Origin: SIG480 sp045586595
GTDB lineage: Bacteria > Bacillota > Clostridia > Oscillospirales > JAAYXM01
Reading direction: 5' to 3'
Assembly: GCA_045586595.1 (NCBI GenBank)
Contig: JAZNAQ010000041.1
Location: forward strand, 1 to 13,675
DNA: 13,675 nt
Shown: positions 1-6,819 of the stretch, piece by piece
Position numbering within the stretch: the stretch's first letter is position 1
How the letters are laid out: the number at the start of each line of letters is the position of its first letter
Notes under the pieces: model-generated
Databases searched by the model: none
Seen by the model: the letters and a program-made list of their open reading frames with translations, nothing else
Told to the model about the DNA's origin: nothing
Program-made: the position numbers and the translations under genes

Positions 1-5
1 ACGGC

Positions 6-80
6 TGAGCGAACCTTGTTATTCGCTCCGCTCATAATAACAAATCCTTCGTAGGATAGGAGGGATTTGCGCCGATTTGG
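6..80. repeat. hairpin-rich spacer upstream of tRNA-Arg
   Basis: This short non-coding stretch is dense in inverted repeats. TTGTTATT (16-23) pairs with AATAACAA (36-43), ATCCT (44-48) pairs with AGGAT (53-57) across a TCGT loop, and CAAATCC (41-47) can pair with GGATTTG (63-69). TGAGCG (6-11) can also pair with CGCTCA (29-34). The pairings compete, so it may switch folds or be a dispersed repeat. It also shares sequence with the anticodon arm of the tRNA downstream. No coding potential is convincing, and the left end is cut by the window. Bases 81-117 hold no clear promoter. Confidence 0.45.
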
Positions 81-117
81 TTTCTCCCAAAGCGGTTTCA
101 CAAATAATTGAATATAT

Positions 118-192
118 GCCCCCGTAGTTAAGTGGATATAACAAATCCCTCCTAAGGATTAGTCGTGCGTTCGACTCGCGCCGGGGGTGCCA
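118..192 (+). tRNA. tRNA-Arg(CCU)
   Basis: The cloverleaf is complete. Acceptor GCCCCCG (118-124) pairs with CGGGGGT (182-188) with a terminal G-U. The anticodon stem AATCC (144-148) pairs with GGATT (156-160) around the loop CTCCTAA, giving anticodon CCT (151-153), which reads the AGG arginine codon. The T-stem GTGCG (165-169) pairs with CGCGC (177-181) around TTCGACT. The 3' CCA (190-192) is encoded. A hairpin terminator follows at once, so the gene seems to be transcribed alone or as the last gene of an upstream unit. Confidence 0.95.
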
Positions 193-198
193 ATTTAC

Positions 199-232
199 AA
201 AAGGAGTATCTGTTTTATCGGATACTCCTTTT
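199..232 (+). terminator. terminator after tRNA-Arg
   Basis: A perfect 12-bp inverted repeat, AAAAGGAGTATC (199-210) and GATACTCCTTTT (221-232), flanks a 10-nt loop. The T-rich end and its position 7 nt after the CCA of the tRNA support intrinsic termination. Confidence 0.8.
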
Positions 233-247
233 GGTGTATCTTGGCGA

Positions 248-276
248 TTGACAAATACTCTTATATAGGGTATGCT
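248..276 (+). promoter_or_regulatory. SigA-like promoter of the lipoprotein gene
   Basis: TTGACA (248-253), a 17-bp spacer and TATGCT (271-276). The -35 is perfect and the -10 is weaker. The leader to the ATG at 312 is short and carries AAGGAG at 296-301. Confidence 0.7.
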
Positions 277-311
277 ATAGAAAAATACATACAACAAGGA
301 GAAACACTAAA

Positions 312-1073
312 ATGAAAAGATTATTATGCTTAATTCTTGCAATGTGCACGCTCTTTGCACTTGCCGCATGCGGAAATAATAACAACGATGAGCCCGAAAA
401 CGAAGTAGTCGGCGAGGTTGTCGGCACTCCCGAGGGCGACACAGCCCCCGAAGAAAGCACCGAGGGCGAGAACGCTCCCGCAGAGGGCGAAGAGCCCGAG
501 GCAAATGACGACAAACCCGCCCAAGAAAAGCCGGCTGATAAACCCGTTCAGAATCCCCCGGAAAACAAGCCCGCCTCAAAGCCGGAGGCTCCATCCACAA
601 CCAACCCGAGCGCCCCTGTAACCCCGCCTCCTGCAGATGAAAAGCCGCAGACTCCTCCCGCAACCGAAGCACCGAGCACAGGCAAAACCGTAGGTGATAC
701 ACTTGCCGCGGTATGGCGTGCAAACACAGACAAGAGCGCAGAGGAGATTGCAAACGCTGTTATGGCTCACAGCTCCATTCAGTTTATGGGCGGCGTTGTT
801 CCCGTAGAAGAGGGCTTCCTCACAGGCTTTGACAACACCGAAATTCGCGGTTTCTCAAGCGGCGTAATGTTTGCGCCTGCAATCGGCACCATTCCGTTTG
901 TCGGATATGTATTTGAGCTTGCAGACGGCACAAATGCCGACGCATTTGTAAAAACTCTTAAGGACAGCGCAAACCCGCGCTGGAATATTTGCACAGAAGC
1001 CGAGCAGACAATCGTTGAGAAAAGCGGCAACAAGGTCTTCTTCCTTATGTGCCCGAAGAGCTTTGAAGAATAA
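312..1073 (+). CDS. secreted lipoprotein with Pro/Glu/Ala/Lys-rich linker and unknown C-terminal domain
   Basis: The 253-residue protein begins with a lipoprotein signal peptide: a basic start (MKRLL), a hydrophobic core and the lipobox LAAC with Cys20 as the lipidation site, so it should be anchored on the outer face of the membrane. Residues 21 to about 125 are low complexity, first rich in Asn, Glu and Asp, then in Pro, Lys, Thr and Ala; this is probably a flexible spacer crossing the wall. Residues from about 126 to 253 look folded and include ADGTNADAFVKTLKDSANPRWNICT-type sequence with a conserved-looking Trp-Asn-Ile-Cys stretch. I do not recognise this domain with confidence; a DUF4358-like relationship is only a guess. 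The start is fixed by AAGGAG 10 nt upstream. The gene has its own promoter and terminator. The MBOAT/DHHW genes follow directly, so a role in the same envelope process is possible but not shown. Confidence 0.85.
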   Translation: MKRLLCLILAMCTLFALAACGNNNNDEPENEVVGEVVGTPEGDTAPEESTEGENAPAEGEEPEANDDKPAQEKPADKPVQNPPENKPASKPEAPSTTNPSAPVTPPPADEKPQTPPATEAPSTGKTVGDTLAAVWRANTDKSAEEIANAVMAHSSIQFMGGVVPVEEGFLTGFDNTEIRGFSSGVMFAPAIGTIPFVGYVFELADGTNADAFVKTLKDSANPRWNICTEAEQTIVEKSGNKVFFLMCPKSFEE

Positions 1074-1085
1074 TATGTGACTCAC

Positions 1086-1114
1086 AAGGGCGGTGAAAAC
1101 CCGCCCTTTTAATT
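1086..1114 (+). terminator. terminator after the lipoprotein gene
   Basis: AAGGGCGG (1086-1093) pairs with CCGCCCTT (1101-1108) around a 7-nt loop, followed by TTAATTT. There is no clear promoter between here and the next gene, so readthrough into the MBOAT gene may occur. Confidence 0.75.
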
Positions 1115-1136
1115 TGCAAAAAAGAAGGTGTGCCCT

Positions 1137-2522
1137 ATGCTGTTTTCAAGTATTCCTTTTCTATATTATTTTCTCCCGCTCGTACTGATACTGTATTTTA
1201 TCGCGCCAAAATACCTCAAAAACACTGTTCTCCTACTCTCAAGCCTTGTGTTCTACGCATGGGGCGAGCCGATATATGTGTTTTTGATGCTCGCAACAAT
1301 AGCTTGTGGGTATGTTCTCGGCATTTTAATTGAAAAGGCTAAAAACCGCAGTATTGCACGGCTTTTTCTTGCAATCTCAGTCGGGCTTGATATTCTTGCA
1401 CTCGCCTATTTTAAATATGCCGACTTCTTCATATCAAACTTCAATGCCGCAACCGGGCTTTCAATTCCTCTGCTTCGTATTGCGCTCCCAATCGGCATAA
1501 GCTTTTACACATTCCAGATTTTAAGCTATACGATTGATGTTTACCGCGGCACAGTTCCCGCGAACAAAAATCCGATTAACCTCGCGGCATATATAACAAT
1601 GTTCCCCCAGCTCATAGCAGGGCCTATTGTGCGCTACCATGATGTGGCACTGCAGCTTGAGTGCCGCACTCATTCATTTGAAAAGTGCGCAGAGGGCGTG
1701 CGACGCTTTACGCTCGGCCTTGCAAAGAAAATCCTTATAGCAAACCAGCTCGGAGAGCTCTGCGAGGTGTTTCGCGCATCAAATGATAAGTCAGTCGCGT
1801 TTTTCTGGCTTTATGCCGTTGCGTTCTCGCTTCATGTTTACTTTGACTTCTCAGGTTACTCCGACATGGCGATAGGCCTCGGAAAGTTCTTTGGCTTTAA
1901 CTTTATGGAAAACTTCAACTACCCATTTATCTCAAAAAGCATAGCTGAGTTCTGGAGGCGTTGGCATATCTCCCTCGGGTCATGGTTTCGCGATTATGTA
2001 TACATTCCGCTCGGCGGAAACCGCGTAAAGCCCGCAAGATGGCTCTTTAACATCCTCTGCGTTTGGATGCTTACAGGCTTCTGGCACGGCGCGGCATGGA
2101 ACTTTGTCGTATGGGGTCTTTACTTTGCGGCGCTTCTTATAGCAGAAAAACTGCTGTGGAGCAAATACCTTGCGCGAAGCCGTACCATCTCGCATATTTA
2201 CGTCCTTTTACTCACAGCAATAAGCTTTGTTATATTTAACGCAACCGATATGAAAGAGGCGATAAGCTATATCGGCGCAATGTTTGGCTCTGGTGAATAC
2301 CCCGTGTTCAGTACAGAATTTCTGTATTATCTCAAGTCGTATGCTATAGTGCTGATCATTGCGGTGGTGGGCGCAACACCGCTTCCAAAGCGGCTTATGT
2401 CAACACGTACAGGAGAGAAGCTTGCGCTTTGCGAGCCCGTCATTCTCGTACTTCTCTTTATTGTAATGACGGCTTATCTTGTAGACGGCTCGTTTAATCC
2501 GTTCTTATACTTTAGGTTTTAG
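1137..2522 (+). CDS. MBOAT-family membrane O-acyltransferase (AlgI-like)
   Basis: This is a polytopic membrane protein of 461 residues, the usual length for the AlgI/DltB group of MBOAT enzymes. These move an acyl group across the membrane for transfer to a surface polymer. The hydrophobic N-terminus (FLYYFLPLVLILYFIAPKYL) is typical. The signature block FWRRWHISLGSWFRDY starts near residue 272 and continues into the YIPLGGN motif. The invariant histidine falls in TGFWHGAAWN, at His317. ATG 1137 is chosen over the in-frame GTG at 1128 because AGAAGG (1123-1128) lies 8 nt before the ATG and would overlap the GTG. The stop TAG (2520-2522) touches the ribosome site of the DHHW gene, so the two are translated as a pair. 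Known partners of this family acetylate alginate, peptidoglycan or wall polymers; the substrate here cannot be read from the sequence. Confidence 0.93.
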   Translation: MLFSSIPFLYYFLPLVLILYFIAPKYLKNTVLLLSSLVFYAWGEPIYVFLMLATIACGYVLGILIEKAKNRSIARLFLAISVGLDILALAYFKYADFFISNFNAATGLSIPLLRIALPIGISFYTFQILSYTIDVYRGTVPANKNPINLAAYITMFPQLIAGPIVRYHDVALQLECRTHSFEKCAEGVRRFTLGLAKKILIANQLGELCEVFRASNDKSVAFFWLYAVAFSLHVYFDFSGYSDMAIGLGKFFGFNFMENFNYPFISKSIAEFWRRWHISLGSWFRDYVYIPLGGNRVKPARWLFNILCVWMLTGFWHGAAWNFVVWGLYFAALLIAEKLLWSKYLARSRTISHIYVLLLTAISFVIFNATDMKEAISYIGAMFGSGEYPVFSTEFLYYLKSYAIVLIIAVVGATPLPKRLMSTRTGEKLALCEPVILVLLFIVMTAYLVDGSFNPFLYFRF

Positions 2523-2531
2523 GAGGTGCCG

Positions 2532-3620
2532 ATGATGAAAAATAAAATAACTTGTATCACGTTTTTCTCAGTTGTTTTTGCGTTTTCTCTGCTCTGCACC
2601 CTTCTCCCAAAAGACGACTTTTCAGAAAGCGAGCGGCGTGTTCTCAAAGATTTTCCCGAAATAAGCGCAGAGAGCCTCTTATCAGGCGATTTTGCATCAG
2701 GATTTGAGGAATATGCCATGGACACCTTCCCTTTCCGCGATGCTTTTCGCAGCATAAAGGCATACTCGTCACTCCTCATTTTCAACAAGACTGACAACAA
2801 CGGTCTGTTTTCGCAAAACGGCCACTTGTCAAAGGTTGAATACCCACTAAATACGCCTATGCTCGACCATGCGGCAGAGCGTTTTGAGTTTATTTATGAA
2901 AGCTATTTAAAAGCTACAAATACAAACGTATACCTTTCGATCGTCCCTGACAAGAACTATTTTCTTGATGCCTTAAAGCTTGATTACGACAAGCTCACGT
3001 CATATATGCAAAGCAAAATGCCATATGCACAATATATAAACATCTTCCCCACCCTTGCAATAAACGATTACTACACCACCGACTCACACTGGCGGCAGGA
3101 ATACATTGGAGACACTGCGAAAGCTATCGCAACCGCCATGCAGTCAAAAATATCGTTTAACTATACCGAAAATGTGCTCAATGTGCCGTTTTACGGCGTA
3201 TATGTCGGGCAGTCGGCGAGGAAGGTTTCTCCCGATATGATAAAGTATTTTACAAACGAAATCACCGAAAGCTGCATTGTTACAAGCTACGATACCGGAA
3301 GCCCGAAGCCTGCTGCAATGTATAATATGGACAAGGCAAACGGCCGCGACCCGTATGAAATGTTCCTCTCCGGCAACTGCTCTCTTCTTACAATAGAAAA
3401 CCCGAAGGCAGAAGAGCGGCGCGAACTCGTTGTTTTCCGTGATTCGTTTGCCGGCGCACTTGTTCCACTGCTTTGCGAAGCCTATTCAAAAATAACTCTT
3501 ATCGATATAAGGTATATTCAAAGCTCGATGCTCGGAAACTTTGTTGACTTTGAAAATGCAGATGATGTGTTGTTCCTCTACAGCTCAACACTTCTCAACA
3601 ACAGCCTCGCCATGAAGTAG
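2532..3620 (+). CDS. DHHW-family (AlgJ/AlgX-like) partner of the MBOAT acyltransferase
   Basis: The 362-residue protein has one N-terminal membrane helix (about residues 6-26), then an extracytoplasmic domain. After the helix comes FSESERRVL, followed by YAMDTFPFRD, both typical of DHHW proteins. The naming motif appears as DSHW (residues 184-187), and RDSFAG (303-308) supplies a likely nucleophile, Ser305. Asp184, His186 and Ser305 could form the SGNH-type triad seen in AlgJ/AlgX enzymes that pass the acyl group to the polysaccharide. AGGAGG (2521-2526) precedes two adjacent ATGs at 2532 and 2535; either could be used, and an in-frame GTG at 2526 is inside the ribosome site and rejected. The gene lies 9 nt after the MBOAT stop and ends before a strong terminator, so the two form an operon. 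Confidence 0.88.
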   Translation: MMKNKITCITFFSVVFAFSLLCTLLPKDDFSESERRVLKDFPEISAESLLSGDFASGFEEYAMDTFPFRDAFRSIKAYSSLLIFNKTDNNGLFSQNGHLSKVEYPLNTPMLDHAAERFEFIYESYLKATNTNVYLSIVPDKNYFLDALKLDYDKLTSYMQSKMPYAQYINIFPTLAINDYYTTDSHWRQEYIGDTAKAIATAMQSKISFNYTENVLNVPFYGVYVGQSARKVSPDMIKYFTNEITESCIVTSYDTGSPKPAAMYNMDKANGRDPYEMFLSGNCSLLTIENPKAEERRELVVFRDSFAGALVPLLCEAYSKITLIDIRYIQSSMLGNFVDFENADDVLFLYSSTLLNNSLAMK

Positions 3621-3630
3621 CTTTAAGCAT

Positions 3631-3667
3631 AAAAAGCCTTTTCCACCTCGGAAAGGCTTTTTTATTA
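3631..3667 (+). terminator. terminator after the MBOAT-DHHW unit
   Basis: AAAAAGCCTTT (3631-3641) pairs perfectly with AAAGGCTTTTT (3652-3662) around a 10-nt loop, followed by more T-rich sequence. Confidence 0.88.
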
Positions 3668-3688
3668 TTTTTTGTCGAACGTTTTTTC

Positions 3689-3717
3689 TTTACCACACTT
3701 CCATAATATGGTAAAAT
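3689..3717 (+). promoter_or_regulatory. promoter of noc, with a small dyad in the spacer
   Basis: TTTACC (3689-3694), a 17-bp spacer and TAAAAT (3712-3717), with TGG just before the -10 as an extended element. The spacer holds the dyad CCATAATATGG (3701-3711), which could be an operator or chance. Confidence 0.6.
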
Positions 3718-3736
3718 ATATTTGGAGGGACAAGCT

Positions 3737-4546
3737 ATGAAGAAAAATGACGACATGCTTATAAGAAAAGAAAAGATTACATATTTGCCGCTTTCCAAGA
3801 TAAGCCCTAACAGAAACCAGCCGCGGCGCAGTTTTGATACAGTCGCTTTAAACGAGCTTGCGGCAAGCATCCGTGAAAACGGTGTTTTGCAACCGATAAC
3901 AGTGCGCCGCGTAAACCGTGACTACGTTCTTGTCGCGGGTGAGAGAAGGCTGCGCGCATCACACATTGCGGGGCTTTCACAAATCCCTTGCATTATAATA
4001 GAGATTGACGATAAGACCTCAGCTACGCTCGCGCTGCTTGAAAATCTTCAACGCGCTGACCTCGGCTTTTTTGAAGAGGCAGAAGGCATTTCCCATCTGA
4101 TGCGGGTCTGCGGCTACACGCAAGAGGAGGTAGCAAAAAAGCTCGGCAAGTCGCAATCGGCAATCTCTAACAAGCTTCGTCTCCTAAAGCTTGGCGGCGA
4201 GCTTATCTCCGCAATTACTGCATCAGGGCTTACAGAACGCCACGCAAGAGCTCTTCTGAGGCTCACAACAGTTGAAGAAAGAAAGGCAGCACTGACATAT
4301 ATCATAGAGAACAAGCTCAACGTATATAAGACCGACGAATATATCGACTCTCTGCTCAGCAACCGCGAAAACGAAAAGAAAAAGGAGCGCGAAGCAAAAC
4401 AACAATATGTCATCCGCGATGTTCGCCTGTTTTATAATACCGTGGGCAAAGCGGTAGAAACAATGCGCCGAGCCGGGTTTCGAGCAGATCTTTCTCGCGA
4501 CGAGGACGAGACTAGTATCAATATGTCAATCAAGATATTCAAATGA
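3737..4546 (+). CDS. noc: nucleoid occlusion protein Noc (ParB paralogue)
   Basis: This 269-residue ParB-family protein has the N-terminal CTP-binding/clamp domain with NQPRRSF (27-33), GERRLRA (68-74) and ENLQR (102-106), then a helix-turn-helix (about 128-150), and a short C-terminal dimer domain ending in INMSIKIFK. It is assigned to Noc rather than Spo0J because the DNA-reading region has GKSQSAISNKLRLLK and TERHARALL, as in Bacillus Noc, where ParB has GKSR and a Gly-His pair, and because the C-terminal NTVGKAVETMRRAG block is Noc-like. In relatives Noc binds NBS sites, spreads, and blocks FtsZ assembly over the chromosome. The amphipathic N-terminal membrane helix of Bacillus Noc is not evident. 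ATG 3737 is chosen because GGAGGG (3724-3729) sits 7 nt upstream; the in-frame TTG at 3722 precedes that site. It lies directly before parS, parA and parB, as in other Firmicutes. Confidence 0.87.
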   Translation: MKKNDDMLIRKEKITYLPLSKISPNRNQPRRSFDTVALNELAASIRENGVLQPITVRRVNRDYVLVAGERRLRASHIAGLSQIPCIIIEIDDKTSATLALLENLQRADLGFFEEAEGISHLMRVCGYTQEEVAKKLGKSQSAISNKLRLLKLGGELISAITASGLTERHARALLRLTTVEERKAALTYIIENKLNVYKTDEYIDSLLSNRENEKKKEREAKQQYVIRDVRLFYNTVGKAVETMRRAGFRADLSRDEDETSINMSIKIFK

Positions 4547-4567
4547 TGTTCCACGTGGAACATCATT
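4542..4567. other. parS: parS site 1 (26-bp perfect palindrome) overlapping the noc stop codon
   Basis: The core TGTTCCACGTGGAACA (4547-4562) matches the ParB site consensus TGTTTCACGTGAAACA except for a symmetric change at one position per half. The palindrome is perfect over 26 bp, and its left arm contains the noc stop TGA (4544-4546). ParB from the gene downstream is the expected ligand. Confidence 0.88.
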
Positions 4568-4580
4568 GTCAACCAAAAAC

Positions 4581-4612
4581 AAGTACGATGTTCCACGTGG
4601 AACATCGTACTT
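4581..4612. other. parS: parS site 2 (32-bp perfect palindrome) upstream of parA
   Basis: The core TGTTCCACGTGGAACA (4589-4604) is identical to site 1, but the flanking arms differ in sequence and are again perfectly self-complementary, giving 32 bp of dyad. Its centre is 42 bp from that of site 1, about four helical turns. A T-run follows (4611-4614), so the transcript could also form a terminator-like hairpin ending noc. It lies just upstream of the parA -35. Confidence 0.88.
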
Positions 4613-4617
4613 TTGTG

Positions 4618-4646
4618 TTGCACTTTATAAAGTAAAGTGGTATAAT
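4618..4646 (+). promoter_or_regulatory. promoter of parA with an internal dyad
   Basis: TTGCAC (4618-4623), a 17-bp spacer and the perfect TATAAT (4641-4646), with TGG before the -10. The spacer contains the inverted repeat CACTTTA (4621-4627) / TAAAGTG (4633-4639), placed where a repressor would cover the promoter. ParB on the neighbouring parS site could also influence it. Confidence 0.8.
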
Positions 4647-4678
4647 TTATATACGCTAAAATGCGGAGGTGAACAAAA

Positions 4679-5458
4679 ATGGCCAAGATTATCGCGGTTG
4701 CAAACCAAAAGGGCGGCGTTGGCAAAACAACAACGTGCGTTAACCTTGCAGCTGCACTACATATATCAAAAAAGCGCGTACTCCTTGTTGATATGGACCC
4801 TCAAGGCCACTCAAGCATAGGCTTTGGCATAAACAAACACGCAGGTGGCCCCACAGTTTATGATATTGTTGTAAACTCATCTGCCACCGCCGAAGTCATC
4901 CGCAAAACCCCTTACGGAGACCTTCTCCCCGCAAGCACAAGCCTTGCCGCAGCAGAGGTGGAGCTTGTTTCAGTCGAAAACCGCCACTATATTCTCAGAG
5001 ATGCCTTGGCGCAGGTATCAGACAAGTACGATTATATAATAATAGATTGCCCTCCATCTCTGGGTATGCTCACAATCAATTCACTGTGCGCGGCAAATTC
5101 AGTTATTGTACCGGTTGACTGCGGATTTTACGCTCTCGAAGGCCTCTCAGCACTCACCTCTACAATGTCAACGATAAAAAAGGGGTTAAACCCGACACTT
5201 GACATAGAAGGCGTACTTCTCACAATGTTTGACTCGAGAACAAACCTCTCGGTTCAGATAGCGCAAGAAATAAAACGATACTTCCCCAAAAAAGTCTTCT
5301 CCGTAACTATACCGCGCAACGTCCGCCTCGCAGAGGCGCCAAGCCACGGGAAGCCTATTATGGAATACGACAAACACTCACGCGGCGCAGACTGCTATAT
5401 GCGTCTTGCCGCAGAAATAGTCGACAACAACTCAAAGGAGGCGCAAACCAATGGCTAA
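4679..5458 (+). CDS. parA: chromosome-partitioning ATPase ParA (Soj)
   Basis: The 259-residue protein is a standard chromosomal ParA/Soj. The deviant Walker A is KGGVGKTT (11-18), the A' motif is VDMDPQG (37-43) and Walker B is IIIDCPPS (120-127). ATP-bound dimers coat DNA; ParB at parS stimulates ATP hydrolysis to move the origin region, and in Bacillus Soj also acts on DnaA. There is no long N-terminal DNA-binding domain, so it is the short chromosomal type rather than a plasmid P1-type ParA. GGAGGTG (4665-4671) lies 7 nt before the ATG. The stop overlaps the start of parB by 8 nt, giving coupled translation. It is the first gene of a likely four-gene transcript running to serS. Confidence 0.97.
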   Translation: MAKIIAVANQKGGVGKTTTCVNLAAALHISKKRVLLVDMDPQGHSSIGFGINKHAGGPTVYDIVVNSSATAEVIRKTPYGDLLPASTSLAAAEVELVSVENRHYILRDALAQVSDKYDYIIIDCPPSLGMLTINSLCAANSVIVPVDCGFYALEGLSALTSTMSTIKKGLNPTLDIEGVLLTMFDSRTNLSVQIAQEIKRYFPKKVFSVTIPRNVRLAEAPSHGKPIMEYDKHSRGADCYMRLAAEIVDNNSKEAQTNG

Positions 5459-6329
5459 AAAAGGCCTGGGCAAGGGCTTGGACGCACTTTTTATGAGCGA
5501 TTTTTCAAGCAGTAGCGAGAGCGGCACCCCTCAAGAAGAAAAAGAAAGCAACTTTATAAAAATCACTGATATAGACCCAAACAAAAATCAGCCGAGAAAG
5601 CTGTTTTTTGAAGACTCTCTCGAAGAACTCGCAGAATCAATTAAACTTCACGGAATTCTGCAACCTCTTGCACTCCGCAGAACAGAAGGCGGCAGATACC
5701 AGATAATCGCAGGCGAACGCCGTTTCCGCGCAGCAAAGCGCGCAGGGCTCACAGAAGTCCCCGCGGTAATTGTCGACGCAGATGACCGCGCAGTTGCAGA
5801 GCTTGCCCTTATTGAAAACCTGCAACGCGAGGATCTAAACCCCGTCGAAGAAGCAGAGGGCTTCAAAGCCCTTATTGAAGAATATTCCCTCACACAAGAG
5901 GAGGCAGCAGAGCGTCTGGGTAAATCACGTTCAACCCTCACAAACGCCATACGCCTGCTCGCGCTTTCGCCCGATGCGCTCGCCCTGCTCCGCGAGGGGA
6001 AAATCGAACGAGGCCATGCAAAGGTTATACTCGGCATAACAGACCCGAAGAAACAAGGCGAAATAGCTCACATTGTAGCAGAAAAGAACTTAAACGTCCG
6101 CCAGACAGAGGACCTTGTAAGGCGTACAAACAAAGAGACGCTTACCCCGCCTGATACTTCCGATGTCGTTGAGGTTGACTATATCGCCGCTCTCGAGCGA
6201 GACCTCACAAAATCACTCGGGCGCAAAGTAAAACTTATACATGGCAAGAAAAAGGGCAAAATAGAGCTTGAATACTACGGAAACGACGACCTCGAGAGAC
6301 TACTCGCCGTTCTCGGCCGTATAAAGTAG
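5451..6329 (+). CDS. parB: chromosome-partitioning protein ParB (Spo0J)
   Basis: This 292-residue protein opens with the MAKKGLGKGLDALF segment typical of chromosomal ParB, the region that activates the ParA ATPase. The CTPase/clamp domain holds NQPRKLF (46-52), GERRFRA (88-94) and ENLQRED (122-128). The helix-turn-helix (about 147-170) reads GKSRSTLTNAIRLL, followed by ERGHAKVIL, the parS-type set of residues rather than the Noc type found in the gene upstream. The C-terminus ending in LAVLGRIK is the dimer domain. It should load on the two parS palindromes upstream of parA, spread as a CTP clamp and recruit SMC. AAGGAGG (5435-5441) lies within the end of parA. The stop TAG is embedded in the ribosome site of the next gene, so translation is tightly linked. 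Confidence 0.97.
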   Translation: MAKKGLGKGLDALFMSDFSSSSESGTPQEEKESNFIKITDIDPNKNQPRKLFFEDSLEELAESIKLHGILQPLALRRTEGGRYQIIAGERRFRAAKRAGLTEVPAVIVDADDRAVAELALIENLQREDLNPVEEAEGFKALIEEYSLTQEEAAERLGKSRSTLTNAIRLLALSPDALALLREGKIERGHAKVILGITDPKKQGEIAHIVAEKNLNVRQTEDLVRRTNKETLTPPDTSDVVEVDYIAALERDLTKSLGRKVKLIHGKKKGKIELEYYGNDDLERLLAVLGRIK

Positions 6330-6341
6330 GAGGTCATTCCA

Positions 6342-6803
6342 ATGGACGAAAACCAAAAAAGCACAAAACGCTTTCTCATTATATACTGCGTAGCGATTTT
6401 CGTGTTTGCAGTTGCACTTATCCTCATCGCTTCAATCTCACAGATGCGCATAAACCGCGAAGCTGATGAAATCCAAGAACGTCTTACAAGCGCAGAAATC
6501 CTCGCAGCAGACAAACAGACACGGCTTGACGCGGTAATGACAGAAAACTCAAGGCTCAACAGCCAAATCAAGCAACTTGAAATTCAAAAAGAAAACCTCT
6601 CCTCACAAAATGAGGAATTGCAAGCCCAGAAAAAGATTGATGATAAAAGAATCGCCGCATATCAAAAGCTTGCAGAGATGGTAAACTATAAAAGGCTCGG
6701 CAAGCGCTCAGCCTTAAGAAACGCCATAACGGCATTTGAAGAAGGCGGATACGCCGAATGCCTCAATGTGGCAGACCTCAAAATATACAACTCAATTAAG
6801 TAA
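6342..6803 (+). CDS. unknown membrane-anchored coiled-coil protein between parB and serS
   Basis: I do not recognise a family for this 153-residue protein. A polar N-terminus (about 10 residues) is followed by one membrane helix (about 11-31, FLIIYCVAIFVFAVALILI), then a strongly heptad-like coiled coil (about 33-105, rich in Glu, Gln, Leu and Lys) and a short mixed C-terminus (106-153) containing KRSALRNAITAFEEGGYAECL, which may be a small helical repeat. With no signal-peptidase site visible it is probably a single-pass anchor. The build resembles division proteins such as FtsL/DivIC, but there is no sequence evidence for that. AGGAGG (6328-6333) lies 8 nt before the ATG and overlaps the parB stop, so it is co-translated with parB. 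In other Clostridia a DUF4446 protein is often found in this slot; this one does not look like it. Confidence 0.83.
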   Translation: MDENQKSTKRFLIIYCVAIFVFAVALILIASISQMRINREADEIQERLTSAEILAADKQTRLDAVMTENSRLNSQIKQLEIQKENLSSQNEELQAQKKIDDKRIAAYQKLAEMVNYKRLGKRSALRNAITAFEEGGYAECLNVADLKIYNSIK

Positions 6804-6819
6804 AGGAATGTGAAAAACC

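Noticed and set aside
1128..1136. GTG start for the MBOAT gene giving three extra residues
   Set aside because: The GTG overlaps the AGAAGG ribosome site at 1123-1128; the ATG at 1137 has ideal spacing and the usual N-terminus.
3722..3736. TTG start for noc
   Set aside because: It lies before and across GGAGGG (3724-3729), which serves the ATG at 3737.
4566..4820. Open frame starting between the parS sites
   Set aside because: It overlaps the parA start in another frame, crosses the parS palindrome and promoter, and has no ribosome site.
6780..6819. T-box or other leader control for serS
   Set aside because: Only 16 nt separate serS from the upstream gene; no room for a leader.
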